In this document: positions 60,555 through 60,797 of the stretch, one piece after another
Numbering within the stretch: position 1 is the stretch's first letter
How the letters are laid out: each line of letters begins with the position of its first letter
Assembly: GCA_013360405.1 (NCBI GenBank)
Contig: JABWBR010000059.1
Location: forward strand, 1 to 60,797
DNA length: 60,797 bases
Source: Saprospiraceae bacterium
GTDB taxonomy: Bacteria; Bacteroidota; Bacteroidia; Chitinophagales; Saprospiraceae
Direction of reading: 5' to 3'
Made by a program: the position numbers and the translations under genes
Notes under the pieces: model-generated
The model's database searches: none
Told to the model about the DNA's origin: nothing
Seen by the model: the letters and a program-made list of their open reading frames with translations, nothing else

Positions 60555-60607
60555 GGTTGTCGGTTGTCGGTTATCGGTTGTCAGTTGTCAGTTGTCAGTT
60601 GTCCGTT
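60555..60607. repeat. 7-bp repeat GGTTGTC/AGTTGTC
   Basis: About seven degenerate heptamers, the same family as 32597-32630. A second heptamer tract, ACAGAGA, lies at 60633-60669. Confidence 0.9.
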
Positions 60608-60632
60608 CATTATCTTTGCTAATTATACTTAT

Positions 60633-60669
60633 ACAGAGAACAGAGAACAGAGAACGGAGAACAGATAAC
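60633..60669. repeat. 7-bp repeat ACAGAGA
   Basis: Five heptamers (ACAGAGA three times, ACGGAGA, ACAGATA) just outside the rRNA terminator. Confidence 0.85.
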
Positions 60670-60671
60670 GT

Positions 60672-60712
60672 AAAAAGGCGAAGGCCCAACCCTGATGCGG
60701 ATTGAGCCTTCT
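60672..60712 (-). terminator. rRNA operon terminator
   Basis: On the minus strand, arms GAAGGCTCAA and TTGGGCCTTC (one G-U pair) are followed by CGCCTTTTT. It is just downstream of the 5S gene. Confidence 0.75.
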
Positions 60713-60718
60713 TATGAG

Positions 60719-60797
60719 TTGGCAGCGACCTACTCTCCCACCTACTTGAGGCAGTACCATCGGCGCAGGGGAGCTTAACTTCTCTGTTCGGAATGGG
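60719..60797 (-). rRNA. rrf: 5S rRNA (3' part, cut by window edge)
   Basis: The complement of the last 79 bases carries conserved 5S segments: the 3' arm GGGAGAGTAGGTCGCTGCCA and loop sequences around CCGATGGTACTGCC. The 5' third lies beyond the window. 23S and 16S genes are expected further right. Confidence 0.93.

Overview
The window is from a Bacteroidota genome, most likely a Saprospiria-like lineage. Five large secreted proteins carry type IX secretion (T9SS) sorting domains or the gliding-motility-associated C-terminal domain. Lipoprotein genes are frequent. Several genes have the Bacteroidota promoter pattern TTG-19/20 bp-TAnnTTTG. Short 7/8-bp tandem repeats fill many intergenic gaps. 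The right edge cuts into a 5S rRNA gene, so an rRNA operon continues to the right on the minus strand.

Layout. 0.4-9.7 kb: a secreted esterase-like hydrolase, a 14-repeat T9SS protein, and a choice-of-anchor L surface protein. 9.7-13.7 kb: a histidine kinase/response regulator pair, a YebC-family protein and galactokinase. 13.78-25.78 kb: tRNA-Lys(UUU) followed by a tandem integration array bounded by three direct copies of the tRNA 3' end (13829, 16815, 25732). The first interval (about 3 kb) holds an integrase-less restriction-modification island (C5 methyltransferase, NotI-like nuclease, Vsr). The second (about 8.9 kb) is a compact mobile element with all genes on the minus strand. It carries a tyrosine integrase, a membrane/zinc-finger protein, small unknown genes, a P27-type small terminase, an HK97-type major capsid protein, two excisionase-like HTH proteins, a RepA-like helicase and a BT4734-like primase. 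It has no large terminase, portal, protease, tail or lysis genes. I interpret it as a capsid-carrying phage satellite of Bacteroidota, and it is the main find of the window.

25.9-38.4 kb: a lectin-domain T9SS protein, a second restriction-modification cluster with a close Vsr paralogue, a rhodanese lipoprotein, an ABC ATPase, small lipoproteins, two AAA ATPase genes (one split by an in-frame stop) and a UPF0175/DUF3368 toxin-antitoxin pair. This is an accessory, defence-flavoured neighbourhood.

38.4-60.8 kb is mostly housekeeping: a RhlE-type helicase, a DUF547 protein, a MITE-like palindromic element, a NUDIX hydrolase next to an unusual pseudokinase-globin fusion, an LEA-like protein, a low-molecular-weight tyrosine phosphatase, a kelch protein, a large SprB-repeat T9SS protein, penicillin-binding protein 1A, a HEAT-cyclophilin lipoprotein, GcvT, a GbsR/MarR regulator, a D-2-hydroxyacid dehydrogenase, CvpA and the 5S rRNA. 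All family assignments are from reading motifs by eye; no database search was possible.
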